Source: Bacteroidaceae bacterium | GTDB lineage: Bacteria; Bacteroidota; Bacteroidia; Bacteroidales; Bacteroidaceae | Length of the DNA stretch: 32,803 nucleotides | Reading direction: 5' to 3' | NCBI GenBank assembly: GCA_902362375.1 | Contig: CABIVS010000020.1 | Location: forward strand, 1-32,803 | Part shown: one piece after another, positions 9,072 to 19,537 of the stretch | How positions within the stretch are numbered: the stretch's first letter is position 1 | Layout of the letters: each line of letters opens with the position of its first letter | Made by a program: the position numbers and the translations under genes | The notes under the pieces: generated by a model | What the model saw: the letters and a program-made list of their open reading frames with translations, nothing else | Database searches by the model: none | Told to the model about the DNA's origin: nothing

Positions 9072-11816
9072 ATGGTACAACACGCTAGACTCATTTTCTA
9101 CAGCCTTCTTCTTCTGGTAATCCCGTGCGAGAGCACCTTGGCGCAGAAGATTCCCGTCACGCCCATAGACTCATTGATAACTGTAGGATATGCCACCGGA
9201 AGTTTGAAAAACCTCTCCGGTTCCGTAGAGAAGATTACGGAGACACAGATGAATAAAGACCAGATAACGAACCCTTTGGAAGCAATCCGCGGACGCGTGC
9301 CGGGCTTGACCATCCAACGCGGATCAAACGGTCCGGCAGCCTTGGATGCGGTACGCCTGCGGGGAACCACCTCACTGACCAGTGGCAACGACCCTTTGAT
9401 AATTGTTGACGGAGTATTTGGCGACTTGAGTATGCTCACCTCCATTTACCCTACGGATATTGAGAGCTTCACCATTCTGAAAGACGCTTCCGAAACCGCA
9501 CAATACGGTTCACGAGGAGCTTCCGGTGTGATTGAAGTCACCACCAAAAAAGGAATGAGCGGCAGAACACAGGTAGCCTACAACGGTAGCTTCGGAGTTT
9601 CCACCGTCTACAAGAATCTGAAAATGCTGTCCGGCGATGAATTCCGTCGTGTGGCTTCGGAGCGTGGCATTTCCATTCTGGACAAAGGAAATAACACCGA
9701 TTTTCAGAAAGAGATTGAACAGACAGGACTGCAACAAAACCATCACGTCGCCTTTTATGGTGGTTCCAGTGAATCCAGCTATCGTGTTTCCCTCGGTTTC
9801 ATGGACCGTCAGGGAGTGATTCTGAATGAAGACATGAAAAACTTCACTTCGAATATGAACATGAATCAGCAGATGTTCGACGGCTTCCTGAACTGCGAGC
9901 TGGGAATGTTCGGTTCCATTCAGAAGAATCATAATCTGGTGGATTATCAGAAAACGTTCTATTCGGCAGCCACATTCAACCCCACCTATCCCAACCATAA
10001 AGACCCCGTCACCAATTCCTGGGACGGAATAACAACCGCCAGCCAAATCACCAATCCATTGGCATGGATGGAAGTGCAGGACGATGATGCCACTTCGCAC
10101 ATCAGCACGCACGCCCGTCTGACTTTCAATCTGCTGGAAGGACTGAAACTAAACCTCTTCGGCGCCTATACCTATAATATCGTGGAAAATTCGCAATACC
10201 TCCCCACCTCCGTCTGGGCGAACGGTCAGGCTTACAAAGGAACCAAAAAGCGAGAATCCTTGTTGGGCAACATGATGCTGACCTATAAGAAAAACTGGAA
10301 AAAACATTTCTTTGACGTGCTGGCACTTGCTGAACTTCAAAAAGAAACCTACACGGGATATTATACGACAGTAAGCAATTTCAGCACCGACAAATTCGGG
10401 TATAATAATCTTCAGGCAGGCGCACTCCGCTTATGGGAAGGCACTAATTCTTACTACGACCAACCCCGTCTGGCATCCTTCATGGGACGTTTCAACTATA
10501 CATATGCCGACCGCTACGTATTGACGCTGAACGCCCGTACAGATGCTTCCTCCAAATTCGGAGCGAACCATAAATGGGGATTCTTCCCCTCCGCATCTGC
10601 CGCATGGGTGATTAGTGAGGAAGAATTTATGAAGCACTTGCCGATGGTAGACAATCTGAAATTCCGTATCGGCTATGGTCTGGCAGGCAATCAGAGCGGG
10701 ATTGACTCATACACTACATTGAACCTTGTAAAGCCGAACGGTGTAGTCCCCGTCGGAAACTCCGCCGTCGTATCTTTAGGAGACTTGCGAAACACGAATC
10801 CCGACCTGAAATGGGAAGTGAAACATACCTTTAATACCGGTATCGACGTAGCTCTTTTCGGCAACCGCCTGCTGCTTTCCGCCAACTATTACAACTCCCG
10901 AACCACAGACATGCTTTATCTTTACAACGTAAGCGTACCGCCTTTCACCTATAACACCTTGCTTGCCAACATCGGTTCCATGCGCAACTGGGGTACGGAA
11001 ATCGCCATCGGCATCACCCCTTTGAAGACGAAGGATATGGAACTGAATATCAATGCCAATATCACTTTCCAGCGCAACAAACTACTCTCATTAAGCGGTA
11101 TGCACAATGGTGAAATGCTTTCTGCCCCCGAATATAAAAGTCTTGCCGGCCTCGACGGAGCCGGCTTTCACGGAGGATACAACCACATCGTATATCAGAT
11201 GGTGGGTCAACCGTTGGGCGTGTTCTATCTTCCCCACAGTACGGGACTGGAATCCGACGGAAACGGTGGATACACCTATGGCATCGCCGACCTGAATGGC
11301 GGAGGTGTCAGCCTTGAAGATGGTGAAGACCGCTACGTGGCAGGACAAGCCGTACCTAAAACGATTCTTGGCTCCAACATCAGTTTCCGCTACAAGTGTT
11401 TCGACCTGTCTTTGCAGATTAACGGAGCTTTCGGACATAAAATCTACAACGGAACTTCCCTGACCTATATGAACATGAATATATTTCCCGACTATAACGT
11501 AATGAAGAAAGCCCCGAAACAGAACATCAAGGATCAAACCGCCACCGACTATTGGTTGGAAAAAGGAGATTATGTCAACTTCGACTATGTGACGCTGGGT
11601 TGGAACGTGCCGATTGAGAAAGTGCAGAAACTGAAGAAATATGTCCGTTCCCTGCGTCTGGCATTTACAGTCAACAACCTGGCAACCATTTCCGGTTATT
11701 CGGGACTTTCACCCATGATTAACAGTTCAACGGTGAACTCCACTTTAGGCGTGGATGATAAACGGGGATATCCGTTGGCGCGGACGTACACACTGGGATT
11801 GAGTATTAACTTTTAA
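9072..11816 (+). CDS. SusC-like TonB-dependent outer-membrane transporter (short form)
   Basis: This is the outer-membrane channel that, with a SusD lipoprotein lid, imports oligosaccharides using TonB energy. It has 914 residues, with a signal peptide of about 1-24 ending LAQ. The plug domain follows almost at once: VGYATG at about 39-44 matches the start of SusC plugs (usually VVGYGT), with LRGTTSL, IVDG and YGSRGASGVI further on. The barrel runs from about 150 to the final residues LGLSINF, with the terminal Phe typical of barrel insertion. The carboxypeptidase-regulatory-like domain that normally sits between signal and plug is absent, which explains the short length. Its stop overlaps the susD start (TAATG). 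Substrate is inferred from neighbours to be a host N-glycan or mucin fragment. Confidence 0.93.
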   Translation: MVQHARLIFYSLLLLVIPCESTLAQKIPVTPIDSLITVGYATGSLKNLSGSVEKITETQMNKDQITNPLEAIRGRVPGLTIQRGSNGPAALDAVRLRGTTSLTSGNDPLIIVDGVFGDLSMLTSIYPTDIESFTILKDASETAQYGSRGASGVIEVTTKKGMSGRTQVAYNGSFGVSTVYKNLKMLSGDEFRRVASERGISILDKGNNTDFQKEIEQTGLQQNHHVAFYGGSSESSYRVSLGFMDRQGVILNEDMKNFTSNMNMNQQMFDGFLNCELGMFGSIQKNHNLVDYQKTFYSAATFNPTYPNHKDPVTNSWDGITTASQITNPLAWMEVQDDDATSHISTHARLTFNLLEGLKLNLFGAYTYNIVENSQYLPTSVWANGQAYKGTKKRESLLGNMMLTYKKNWKKHFFDVLALAELQKETYTGYYTTVSNFSTDKFGYNNLQAGALRLWEGTNSYYDQPRLASFMGRFNYTYADRYVLTLNARTDASSKFGANHKWGFFPSASAAWVISEEEFMKHLPMVDNLKFRIGYGLAGNQSGIDSYTTLNLVKPNGVVPVGNSAVVSLGDLRNTNPDLKWEVKHTFNTGIDVALFGNRLLLSANYYNSRTTDMLYLYNVSVPPFTYNTLLANIGSMRNWGTEIAIGITPLKTKDMELNINANITFQRNKLLSLSGMHNGEMLSAPEYKSLAGLDGAGFHGGYNHIVYQMVGQPLGVFYLPHSTGLESDGNGGYTYGIADLNGGGVSLEDGEDRYVAGQAVPKTILGSNISFRYKCFDLSLQINGAFGHKIYNGTSLTYMNMNIFPDYNVMKKAPKQNIKDQTATDYWLEKGDYVNFDYVTLGWNVPIEKVQKLKKYVRSLRLAFTVNNLATISGYSGLSPMINSSTVNSTLGVDDKRGYPLARTYTLGLSINF

Positions 11817-13546
11817 TGGAGGAGGAGATGATGAAACAATATATGAAAAATAAAAGTCGTTTTTTGCAGAAAGAAGAACAGCTTTCAAGGATAGCGGAAC
11901 TGTTTTCAAAGAAGATCTTACGTCCTTCGGAAGTGTTGGTATTCCTTCTTATAGCGTGTCTGGGCTTATTCTCATGTGATAAGTTCTTGGAGGAAAATCC
12001 GAAAGATAAGTTACCCGAAGATGACGTTTACAATACGATCTCGGAAGTATATCTCAATGCAGTAGCTTCGCTTTATACATACGTAGGCGGTTATAGTGAT
12101 AGTCAGGGATTGCAGGGAACGGGTAGGGGAGTCTACGACCTGAACACCTTTACTTCCGACGAAGCTATTATCCCCACCCGTGGAGGTGACTGGTATGACG
12201 GTGGTTTTTGGCAAGGACTTTACCTGCACGATTGGGGAATAGAGAATGATGCCATTCAGGCTACATGGGAATATCTCTATAAAGTCGTCATGTTAAGTAA
12301 CAAATCACTGGAGCGGATAGATAAATTCGCCGAAACTCATTCCGCTACGGAACTACCGGCATACCGCGCTGAAGTACGTGCCATGCGGGCTATGTATTAT
12401 TATTACCTGATGGATTTGTTCGGGCGCATCCCGCTAGTTCAATCCTCTTCCGTAGCAATGAAAGATGTAGTGCAAAGTGAACGGAAAACGGTCTTTGACT
12501 TTGTTGTCAAGGAATTGCAAGAGGCGGCTCCTTTGTTGAGCGATGCACATAGCAACCAGTCCGGCCCTTACTATGGCCGTATCACTCGCCCCGTGGTAAG
12601 TTTCTTACTGGCCAAACTGGCTTTGAACTCCGAAGTTTATACAGACAATGATTGGACGGACGGACAACGCCCGGACGGAAAAAATATAAAGTTCACAGTG
12701 AACGGCAGCGAACTCAATGCTTGGGAAACAGTCATCTACTACTGTGACCAACTCAAGACTATGGGCTACAAACTGGAACCGGAATACGAAACGAATTTCT
12801 CCATATTCAACGAACCGTCTGTAGAGAATGTCTTCACTATCCCGATGAACAAAACTCTGTATACCAACCAGATGCAATATCTCTTCCGTTCCCGCCACTA
12901 TAATCACGCCAAGGCTTACGGACTAAGCGGTGAGAACGGTCCCAGCGCCACCATTGAAGCCCTTGAAACTTTCGGTTATGAAACCGCGGAACAAGATCCC
13001 CGTTTTGATATTTGCTATTTTGCAGGAATTGTCCACGACCTGAAAGGAAACATAATCAAACTGGATAATGGAACGGTACTGGAATATCTGCCCTGGAAAG
13101 TATCTCTGGATATAACAGATACCCCATACGAACAAACCGCAGGAGCCCGCATGAAAAAGTATGAAGTCGACCCGACTGCCACAAAAGACGGTAAGTTGAT
13201 GGAGAATGACATTGTATTGTTCCGCTATGCAGACGCTTTATTGATGAAAAGTGAAGCGAAAGTCCGGAACGGAGCAAACGGAGATGAAGAACTCAATGAA
13301 ATTCGTAGCCGTGTCAACGCTTCTCCCCGCACTGCCACTTTAGAGAATATCCTTGCCGAACGTCAGCTGGAACTGGCTTGGGAAGGATGGAGACGACAGG
13401 ACTTAGTCCGCTTCGGGAAGTTTACAAGAGCTTACAGCAGCCGCCCGCAACTGCCGGATGAGGCAAGTGGATATACAACTGTATTTCCTATACCGGAGAA
13501 AATACGGGTGATGAATGAGAGGTTGAAACAGAATCCGGGGTATTAG
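11816..13546 (+). CDS. SusD/RagB-like glycan-binding lipoprotein
   Basis: This is the surface glycan-binding lid for the SusC transporter. It has 576 residues from the ATG that overlaps the susC stop. The lipobox is LFSC, with the lipidated cysteine at C54. It is preceded by an unusually long charged leader, so translation may instead begin at the ATGs at 11828 or 11831, which follow a GGAGGAGGAG run at 11818-11827. The helical core shows the SusD-type segment around RAMRAMYYYYLMDLFG (about residues 188-203). The C-terminal region contains LAERQLELAWEGWRRQDLVRF, and the protein ends in QNPGY, a usual SusD ending. A terminator follows at 13575-13609. Family assignment is firm; the start codon is not. 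Confidence 0.93.
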   Translation: MEEEMMKQYMKNKSRFLQKEEQLSRIAELFSKKILRPSEVLVFLLIACLGLFSCDKFLEENPKDKLPEDDVYNTISEVYLNAVASLYTYVGGYSDSQGLQGTGRGVYDLNTFTSDEAIIPTRGGDWYDGGFWQGLYLHDWGIENDAIQATWEYLYKVVMLSNKSLERIDKFAETHSATELPAYRAEVRAMRAMYYYYLMDLFGRIPLVQSSSVAMKDVVQSERKTVFDFVVKELQEAAPLLSDAHSNQSGPYYGRITRPVVSFLLAKLALNSEVYTDNDWTDGQRPDGKNIKFTVNGSELNAWETVIYYCDQLKTMGYKLEPEYETNFSIFNEPSVENVFTIPMNKTLYTNQMQYLFRSRHYNHAKAYGLSGENGPSATIEALETFGYETAEQDPRFDICYFAGIVHDLKGNIIKLDNGTVLEYLPWKVSLDITDTPYEQTAGARMKKYEVDPTATKDGKLMENDIVLFRYADALLMKSEAKVRNGANGDEELNEIRSRVNASPRTATLENILAERQLELAWEGWRRQDLVRFGKFTRAYSSRPQLPDEASGYTTVFPIPEKIRVMNERLKQNPGY

Positions 13547-13574
13547 GAAGAAGATAGTAGTAATCAAAATAAGA

Positions 13575-13609
13575 AAATCCTCGATTTTCATCCGGAGAAT
13601 CGAGGATTT
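13575..13609. terminator. Bidirectional terminator between susD and the alkC-like gene
   Basis: A perfect 12-bp stem (13575-13586 with 13598-13609) encloses an 11-base loop. It lies between two convergent genes, 28 bases after the susD stop and 24 bases after the minus-strand stop of the glycosylase gene, and would serve both. Confidence 0.8.
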
Positions 13610-13633
13610 ATATTATTTGTTGCAGCAATCGAA

Positions 13634-14773
13634 TTACTCAATCAAATCGAAATCATATTTTTCAAATTCACTCCCATTGATTATTATAGCAATTTGATGA
13701 AGCCCGAGATGGAATTTTCTCGTTGTAACCACGCGGAAAGAGTGCTTTCGCGTTATTCGTGTGGTAGAATTTCCGGTATATTCTTTTTCACTGATTTTAT
13801 GAACTTTCTTCGTCAGCGTTCCATTTGCTTTTTGGTAATAAATACCATATTCAAGCCGTATTTTGATCGTCTTATTGCTATGATTCAACAAGTTAAAACC
13901 AAACTCCAGCGAGTCCCCGACTTTAACCTTAGGACTTGAAATCTGAAAATCCTCCATACTAATATTATTTCTGATAGAATCAAAGCCAAACAACTCCATC
14001 ACCTCCGGAATCCCTTGCTTTAAGAGCGTCCGGCAACCGTGTTTTATAATCCAGTCTACCTCTTTCGACTCACCTTTCCATTTCTTTGCCAAATCAATGA
14101 CTATTTCCGGATTATCTTTTGCAATATCATTCAAATTATTGGCAACACTCAACCGTACAAATCTTGCCGGATCATTTTTAAGATTCTCCAAAATAGGAAT
14201 AATAGGTGTCGGATCTTTTTTCAGATTCGGCAAAGCCATCGCCCAAGGCAAACGCGGACGGCAACCTTCTGACGCAAGCCGCCTTACTCCCCAATGCTCG
14301 TGTTTCGACCAAACCAACATCTGCTTCATCATTTCATCCGGATATTTTATAATAAAAGGATGAGTCACAAACTCGCAACTTGTGAACTGCGTGATTTTCT
14401 CTATCGCCTTGACAGACGTTTCATAATCATCCAACCCATATTGCTCGACATAATTATCCAGAATCGCCCCATACTCCAGCATCAATCCAAACTTCGTATC
14501 GTCTATCACCGAAAAATCAGGCCGCGTACTTTTTACATGATCCAACAACTCAAGAATCTTAGCGATTGCCTCTTTGTAGTCTGCCGGCAAAAACTTTTTC
14601 AGAATGGTAGTGATATGTATGCAGCGCTGTTTAAGTTCCCTGCCTTCCCATTCATCATCCATAACTTGAGAAACAAACCCGTGAGCATCAAAATCATCGA
14701 TAACAAGTTTCAAATCTTTCGTAAATAGATCGAAAAATTGCTCGTTATACATATTCTTAAAAGGTTCTGCCAT
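13634..14773 (-). CDS. DNA alkylation repair glycosylase, AlkC-like (HEAT repeats plus Ig-like domain)
   Basis: The product is predicted to excise N-alkylated bases such as 3-methyladenine from DNA. It has 379 residues, cytoplasmic. Residues 1 to about 270 are helical HEAT-like repeats of the AlkC/AlkD superfamily, with the signature RRLASEGCRPRLPWA at 164-178. Residues from about 275 to the end form a beta-strand-rich Ig-like domain. A C-terminal Ig-like domain is a feature described for one branch of AlkC and absent from AlkD, hence the call. The gene is monocistronic with a good promoter at 14812-14841. Catalytic activity is not proven by the sequence alone. Confidence 0.82.
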   Translation of the reverse strand: MAEPFKNMYNEQFFDLFTKDLKLVIDDFDAHGFVSQVMDDEWEGRELKQRCIHITTILKKFLPADYKEAIAKILELLDHVKSTRPDFSVIDDTKFGLMLEYGAILDNYVEQYGLDDYETSVKAIEKITQFTSCEFVTHPFIIKYPDEMMKQMLVWSKHEHWGVRRLASEGCRPRLPWAMALPNLKKDPTPIIPILENLKNDPARFVRLSVANNLNDIAKDNPEIVIDLAKKWKGESKEVDWIIKHGCRTLLKQGIPEVMELFGFDSIRNNISMEDFQISSPKVKVGDSLEFGFNLLNHSNKTIKIRLEYGIYYQKANGTLTKKVHKISEKEYTGNSTTRITRKHSFRVVTTRKFHLGLHQIAIIINGSEFEKYDFDLIE

Positions 14774-14811
14774 ACTTGAAGTCTATATTTAGTATCTATT
14801 TATTTGCTACA

Positions 14812-14841
14812 CAAATATATGCCCTTTTTTTAAAAAGACAA
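14812..14841 (-). promoter_or_regulatory. Promoter of the AlkC-like gene
   Basis: On the minus strand, TTG (14841-14839) is followed after 19 bases by TATATTTG (14819-14812), an exact -7 box at the expected spacing. The leader to the ATG at 14773 is about 30 bases. Confidence 0.65.
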
Positions 14842-14900
14842 TTCTTTATCGACTTATTTAACCGAACAGAGTGAAAAAGGAAGGATAAGCCCAAAAACAG

Positions 14901-14933
14901 AAGTGAGCTACAAATAAAGATTGCAGCTCACTT
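14901..14933 (-). terminator. Hairpin, possible terminator downstream of grpE-dnaJ
   Basis: A 9-bp stem (14901-14909 with 14925-14933) and 15-base loop is followed on the minus strand by TCTGTTTTTG. It lies about 170 bases beyond the dnaJ stop and just upstream of the AlkC-like promoter, so it may insulate the two units. Confidence 0.5.
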
Positions 14934-14973
14934 TTATATGTTAAGTACTTGTCACTAATAAATTTCTATCTTT

Positions 14974-15061
14974 TTTAGGCACGGATTACACGGATTAACG
15001 CGGTTGTTTTTCAGTAATGACAACACTAAAAACCGTGAAATCCGTGTAATCCGTGCCTAAA
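14974..15061. repeat. Palindromic element with 23-bp perfect arms of 9-nt units
   Basis: The arms 14974-14996 and 15039-15061 are perfect inverted copies over 23 bp. Each arm is made of repeated words of the form ACACGGATT. The 42-base centre has a smaller dyad (CGGTT at 15001-15005, AACCG at 15031-15035). There is no coding potential. It lies just beyond the dnaJ stop. From memory, this word is dispersed in Bacteroides genomes, but I cannot count copies here. Confidence 0.8.
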
Positions 15062-15104
15062 TTACTATATAAACTAATTATGTACCCATACTCATAGCAA
15101 AAAA

Positions 15105-16292
15105 TTAGTCGAAGAAACTCTTGAACTTCTTGAAAATCTTCTCCTTCACCGACGTGTTAGGTTTGAAATTGTCCGAAGCCTCCATCTTTTCGAGCGTGCT
15201 CTTTTCCTCTTTATTGAGCGCTTCCGGCACATAGATACTGATATTGACGAGCAAATCCCCTGTTCCGTACCCGTTCACATTCGGCAATCCCTTGCCGCGC
15301 AAACGAAGCACTTTACCCGGTTGAGTACCCGAATCAATCTTCACTTTCACTTTACCGTCGATAGTCGGAATTTCCACGGCTCCACCCAGGGCAGCAGTCG
15401 GGAAACTAAGCAACAGATTATAAATCAAATCATTCTCGTCGCGAATCAAGTCCTGATGCGGTTCTTCCTCTACGAGAATCAGCAAGTCGCCTGCCACACC
15501 GTTGTGTTTGCCGGCATTTCCTTTGCCACCCATAGAGAGCTGCATACCTTCTGCCACTCCGGCAGGGATGTTTACCGACACCACTTCTTCACCGTAAATG
15601 ATTCCGTCGCCACCACACTTCTTACATTTGTTCTTGATAATCTTACCCTCACCGCCACAAGTGGAACAAGTGACGCGAGTCTGCATAGTGCCCAGAATGG
15701 TTTGCTGGTTACGGATCACCGAGCCGCTACCTTTACAAGTAGGACAAGTTTCCGAACCGCCATCACCTTCGGCCCCCGTGCCATGACACTGGTCACACGG
15801 CACATATTTTTTGAGTTTAAACTTCTTTTCTACTCCGGTAGAGATTTCCTTCAACGTCAGCTTCACTTCCACACGAAGGTCACTGCCGCGATACCGCCGT
15901 TGCTGTGAACCGCCACCGCCGCCAAATCCGCTGAAACCTCCGAAGCCTCCCCCGAAACCGCCGCCGCGGCCACCGAAGATGTCGCCAAACATAGAGAAAA
16001 TGTCATCCATCGACATCCCCTCGCCACCGAAACCACCGAACGGACCGCCATTACCTGCCGCACCGCTCACTCCCGCATGACCGAACTGATCGTAACGCGA
16101 ACGCTTTTCCGGGTTACTCAACACATCGTAAGCCTCGGCCGCCTCCTTAAATTTCTCTTCAGCCTCCTTATCCCCCGGATTCTTGTCAGGGTGATACTGG
16201 ATTGCTTTCTTACGGTACGCTTTCTTAATTTCCTCTACTGTGGCTGTCTTCGTCACCTCCAATACTTCGTAATAATCTCTTTTTTCTGCCAT
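15105..16292 (-). CDS. dnaJ: Chaperone DnaJ (Hsp40)
   Basis: This co-chaperone stimulates DnaK ATPase and delivers unfolded substrates. It has 395 residues in the full type I layout. The J domain (about 5-70) has HPD at 34-36. A Gly/Phe-rich linker (about 75-128) contains repeated GGFGG runs. The zinc region has four CxxC modules (C166/C169, C183/C186, C209/C212, C223/C226), followed by the substrate-binding C-terminal domains. All catalytic and metal residues are present. It lies 106 bases downstream of grpE on the same strand and is probably co-transcribed; dnaK is not in this window. The gap holds a long palindrome (16326-16392). Confidence 0.98.
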   Translation of the reverse strand: MAEKRDYYEVLEVTKTATVEEIKKAYRKKAIQYHPDKNPGDKEAEEKFKEAAEAYDVLSNPEKRSRYDQFGHAGVSGAAGNGGPFGGFGGEGMSMDDIFSMFGDIFGGRGGGFGGGFGGFSGFGGGGGSQQRRYRGSDLRVEVKLTLKEISTGVEKKFKLKKYVPCDQCHGTGAEGDGGSETCPTCKGSGSVIRNQQTILGTMQTRVTCSTCGGEGKIIKNKCKKCGGDGIIYGEEVVSVNIPAGVAEGMQLSMGGKGNAGKHNGVAGDLLILVEEEPHQDLIRDENDLIYNLLLSFPTAALGGAVEIPTIDGKVKVKIDSGTQPGKVLRLRGKGLPNVNGYGTGDLLVNISIYVPEALNKEEKSTLEKMEASDNFKPNTSVKEKIFKKFKSFFD

Positions 16293-16304
16293 GCTTCTTT
16301 TAAA

Positions 16305-16392
16305 ATTATGAATGATGAATTACGAATTACGGGTTATGGATGATGAATTATTGCGGGAAGTCCCTCGTTTTTCATCATTCATAATCCGTAAT
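16305..16392. repeat. Palindromic repeat in the grpE-dnaJ gap
   Basis: The 22-base arms 16326-16347 and 16371-16392 match at 20 of 22 positions when inverted, and the 23-base loop has its own GGGA/TCCC dyad. A partial direct copy (ATGAATGATGAATTACG) precedes the left arm from 16308. The word ATGAATGATGAATTACG resembles simple-sequence palindromes found elsewhere in this window. It may form an mRNA hairpin that affects dnaJ expression relative to grpE. Confidence 0.7.
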
Positions 16393-16398
16393 CAATCC

Positions 16399-16980
16399 TT
16401 ATTCCCCTACTACCACTTTGGCGTGGCGGAGCACTTTGTCGTTCAGTGTATATCCCGTTTGCACACAATCCAGAATCTTACCTTTCTGTGCTTCCGACGG
16501 TGCGGGGATTACCGCGATGGCTTCATGGTAATCAGTATCCAACGGTTGGTCTTTCGTCTCGATGACTTTCACGCCATTTTGAGCCAAGACAGCTATAAAT
16601 TTATTGTAAATCAATTCCACCCCTTCCTTTACGGCATTGACATCCGTTGCCGTTTCCATCGTCTTGATGGCACGTTCAAAGTCGTCCACTACCGGAAGAA
16701 TACTGCCAAGGCTCTTCTCGCCACCATTCAGGATCAGTTCGGCCTTCTCCTTTAAAGTGCGTTTACGATAATTGTCGAACTCGGCAGACAGGCGCAGATA
16801 TTTATCCTTTTGCTCTTCAATCTCTTCTTGAGCTTTTTCCAGTTCCTTTTCCAACTCCTCTTCATGAGTCAGCGGAGCAGACTCCTCCGTTTGTTCGTTT
16901 TGCGGTTGGTCTTCCGCAGGATTTTGAGTTTCCTCCACATTCAGTTCCTCTTCCTTCACTTTTTTTTCTTTCGGATCCAT
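16399..16980 (-). CDS. grpE: Nucleotide exchange factor GrpE
   Basis: GrpE releases ADP from DnaK. The protein has 193 residues. It has an acidic, disordered N-terminal stretch (about 1-40), then a long coiled-coil helix (about 40-90) containing YLRLSAEFDNYRKRT, and a C-terminal beta domain with the family signature GYTLNDKVLRHAKVVV. Length is normal for the family. It is the upstream gene of a grpE-dnaJ pair and is divergent from the ABC-F gene. The leader is AT-rich and repetitive. Confidence 0.97.
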   Translation of the reverse strand: MDPKEKKVKEEELNVEETQNPAEDQPQNEQTEESAPLTHEEELEKELEKAQEEIEEQKDKYLRLSAEFDNYRKRTLKEKAELILNGGEKSLGSILPVVDDFERAIKTMETATDVNAVKEGVELIYNKFIAVLAQNGVKVIETKDQPLDTDYHEAIAVIPAPSEAQKGKILDCVQTGYTLNDKVLRHAKVVVGE

Positions 16981-17134
16981 CTTGGTATTTACTATTTTAT
17001 TATTTACTATTTACTATTTAGAAACACACGTTATCTATGCAAGATACCGCTTATAAACATACCGGACTGACCGGATGTCACAGATTTTGTCTGCAAAAAC
17101 TTTGCCAAGTTGGCCGTTTTGCCAAAAAACGCAG

Positions 17135-17142
17135 CAAAGGTA
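17135..17142 (-). promoter_or_regulatory. Promoter -7 box for grpE-dnaJ
   Basis: TACCTTTG on the minus strand is an exact TAnnTTTG match, about 155 bases before the grpE ATG. A -33 element is not clear. Confidence 0.4.
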
Positions 17143-17198
17143 ACACTTTTATGTCAGATTGGCACATATCAGATAGCTCATAATTCATTTTAAATGTC

Positions 17199-17206
17199 TA
17201 CCTTTG
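17199..17206 (+). promoter_or_regulatory. Promoter -7 box for the ABC-F gene
   Basis: TACCTTTG on the plus strand lies 47 bases before the leader ends at the ATG at 17253. It is the same 8-base box as the divergent grpE box. No -33 TTTG is seen at normal spacing. Confidence 0.4.
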
Positions 17207-17222
17207 CACGCTCAAATAGTAA

Positions 17223-18872
<1,650 letters not shown>

Positions 18873-18934
18873 GTGACCGGACGAATAAAGGCCCCTGACT
18901 CCCATACATGAAGTCTGATGAATAACCTATTTTT

Positions 18935-18971
18935 ACAGCAACCTATTCTCAACAATGGGTTGCTGTTCTTT
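18935..18971 (+). terminator. Intrinsic terminator after the ABC-F gene
   Basis: A 13-base stem with one wobble pair (18935-18947 with 18954-18966) and a 6-base loop is followed by TCTTTTT. It lies directly before the next start codon at 18980, so that gene must be transcribed from within or through it. Confidence 0.75.
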
Positions 18972-18979
18972 TTAGCACT

Positions 18980-19537
18980 ATGGAAATAAAATATTTTGAA
19001 AATAGAGGAGATTGGCGAAAATGGCTGGCGGACAACTTTGAAACCGCCAGTGACGTTTGGTTTGTATTCCCCTCCAAATCTTCGGGCGAAAAAAGTATTA
19101 CATACAACGACGCTGTCGAAGAAGCCCTTTGTTTCGGATGGATCGACAGCACTATAAAGGCGCTCGACAAAGAACATAAAATCCAGCATTTCACGCCCAG
19201 AAACCCTAAAAGTTCCTATTCGCAAGCCAACAAAGAGAGACTGAAATGGTTGCTGGAACATCAAATGATTCACCCTGATTGGGAAGATAATATACGAAAA
19301 GTATTGTCAGCTCCTTTCGTTTTTCCGAATGATATCATCGGAAAACTGAAAGAGGATAAAACAGTATGGGAGAATTACCTTCAATTTTCCGATGCGTATA
19401 GGCGCATCCGAATTGCGTACATTGAAGCCGCAAGGAAACGGCCGGAAGAATTTGAAAAGCGATTGAACAACTTCATCCATAAAACGAAGGAAAATAAAAT
19501 GATAAAAGGATTTGGGGGAATCGAAAAATACTACTAG
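18980..19537 (+). CDS. YdeI/OmpD-associated (OmdA) family protein
   Basis: The product has 185 residues and is soluble with no signal peptide. It shows the family's N-terminal half (WRKWLADNFETASDVWFVF, then a GWIDS core at about 53-57) and the C-terminal helical region with AYRRIRIAYIEAARKRPE at about 139-156. Members of this family have been linked to resistance to antimicrobial peptides and bacteriocins in enterobacteria, but the molecular role is unclear. The start at 18980 follows the terminator T-run by 8 bases, with no room for a separate promoter downstream of it. The next gene is convergent and unrelated. Confidence 0.75.
   Translation: MEIKYFENRGDWRKWLADNFETASDVWFVFPSKSSGEKSITYNDAVEEALCFGWIDSTIKALDKEHKIQHFTPRNPKSSYSQANKERLKWLLEHQMIHPDWEDNIRKVLSAPFVFPNDIIGKLKEDKTVWENYLQFSDAYRRIRIAYIEAARKRPEEFEKRLNNFIHKTKENKMIKGFGGIEKYY

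Noticed and set aside
9510..10112. 200-codon minus-strand open frame inside susC
   Set aside because: Antisense shadow of a well-conserved SusC barrel, with His/Gly/Val-biased translation and no start context.
14974..15061. Insertion sequence ends or a small IS
   Set aside because: The arms enclose only 42 bases with no transposase frame, and no target duplication is evident.
15321..15908. 195-codon plus-strand open frame over dnaJ
   Set aside because: Opposite strand of dnaJ. The protein is rich in Thr/Phe/His from complement codons and has no recognisable domain.
18873..18934. Small gene or RNA between the ABC-F gene and its terminator
   Set aside because: There is no open frame of useful length and no structure apart from the terminator stem that follows.
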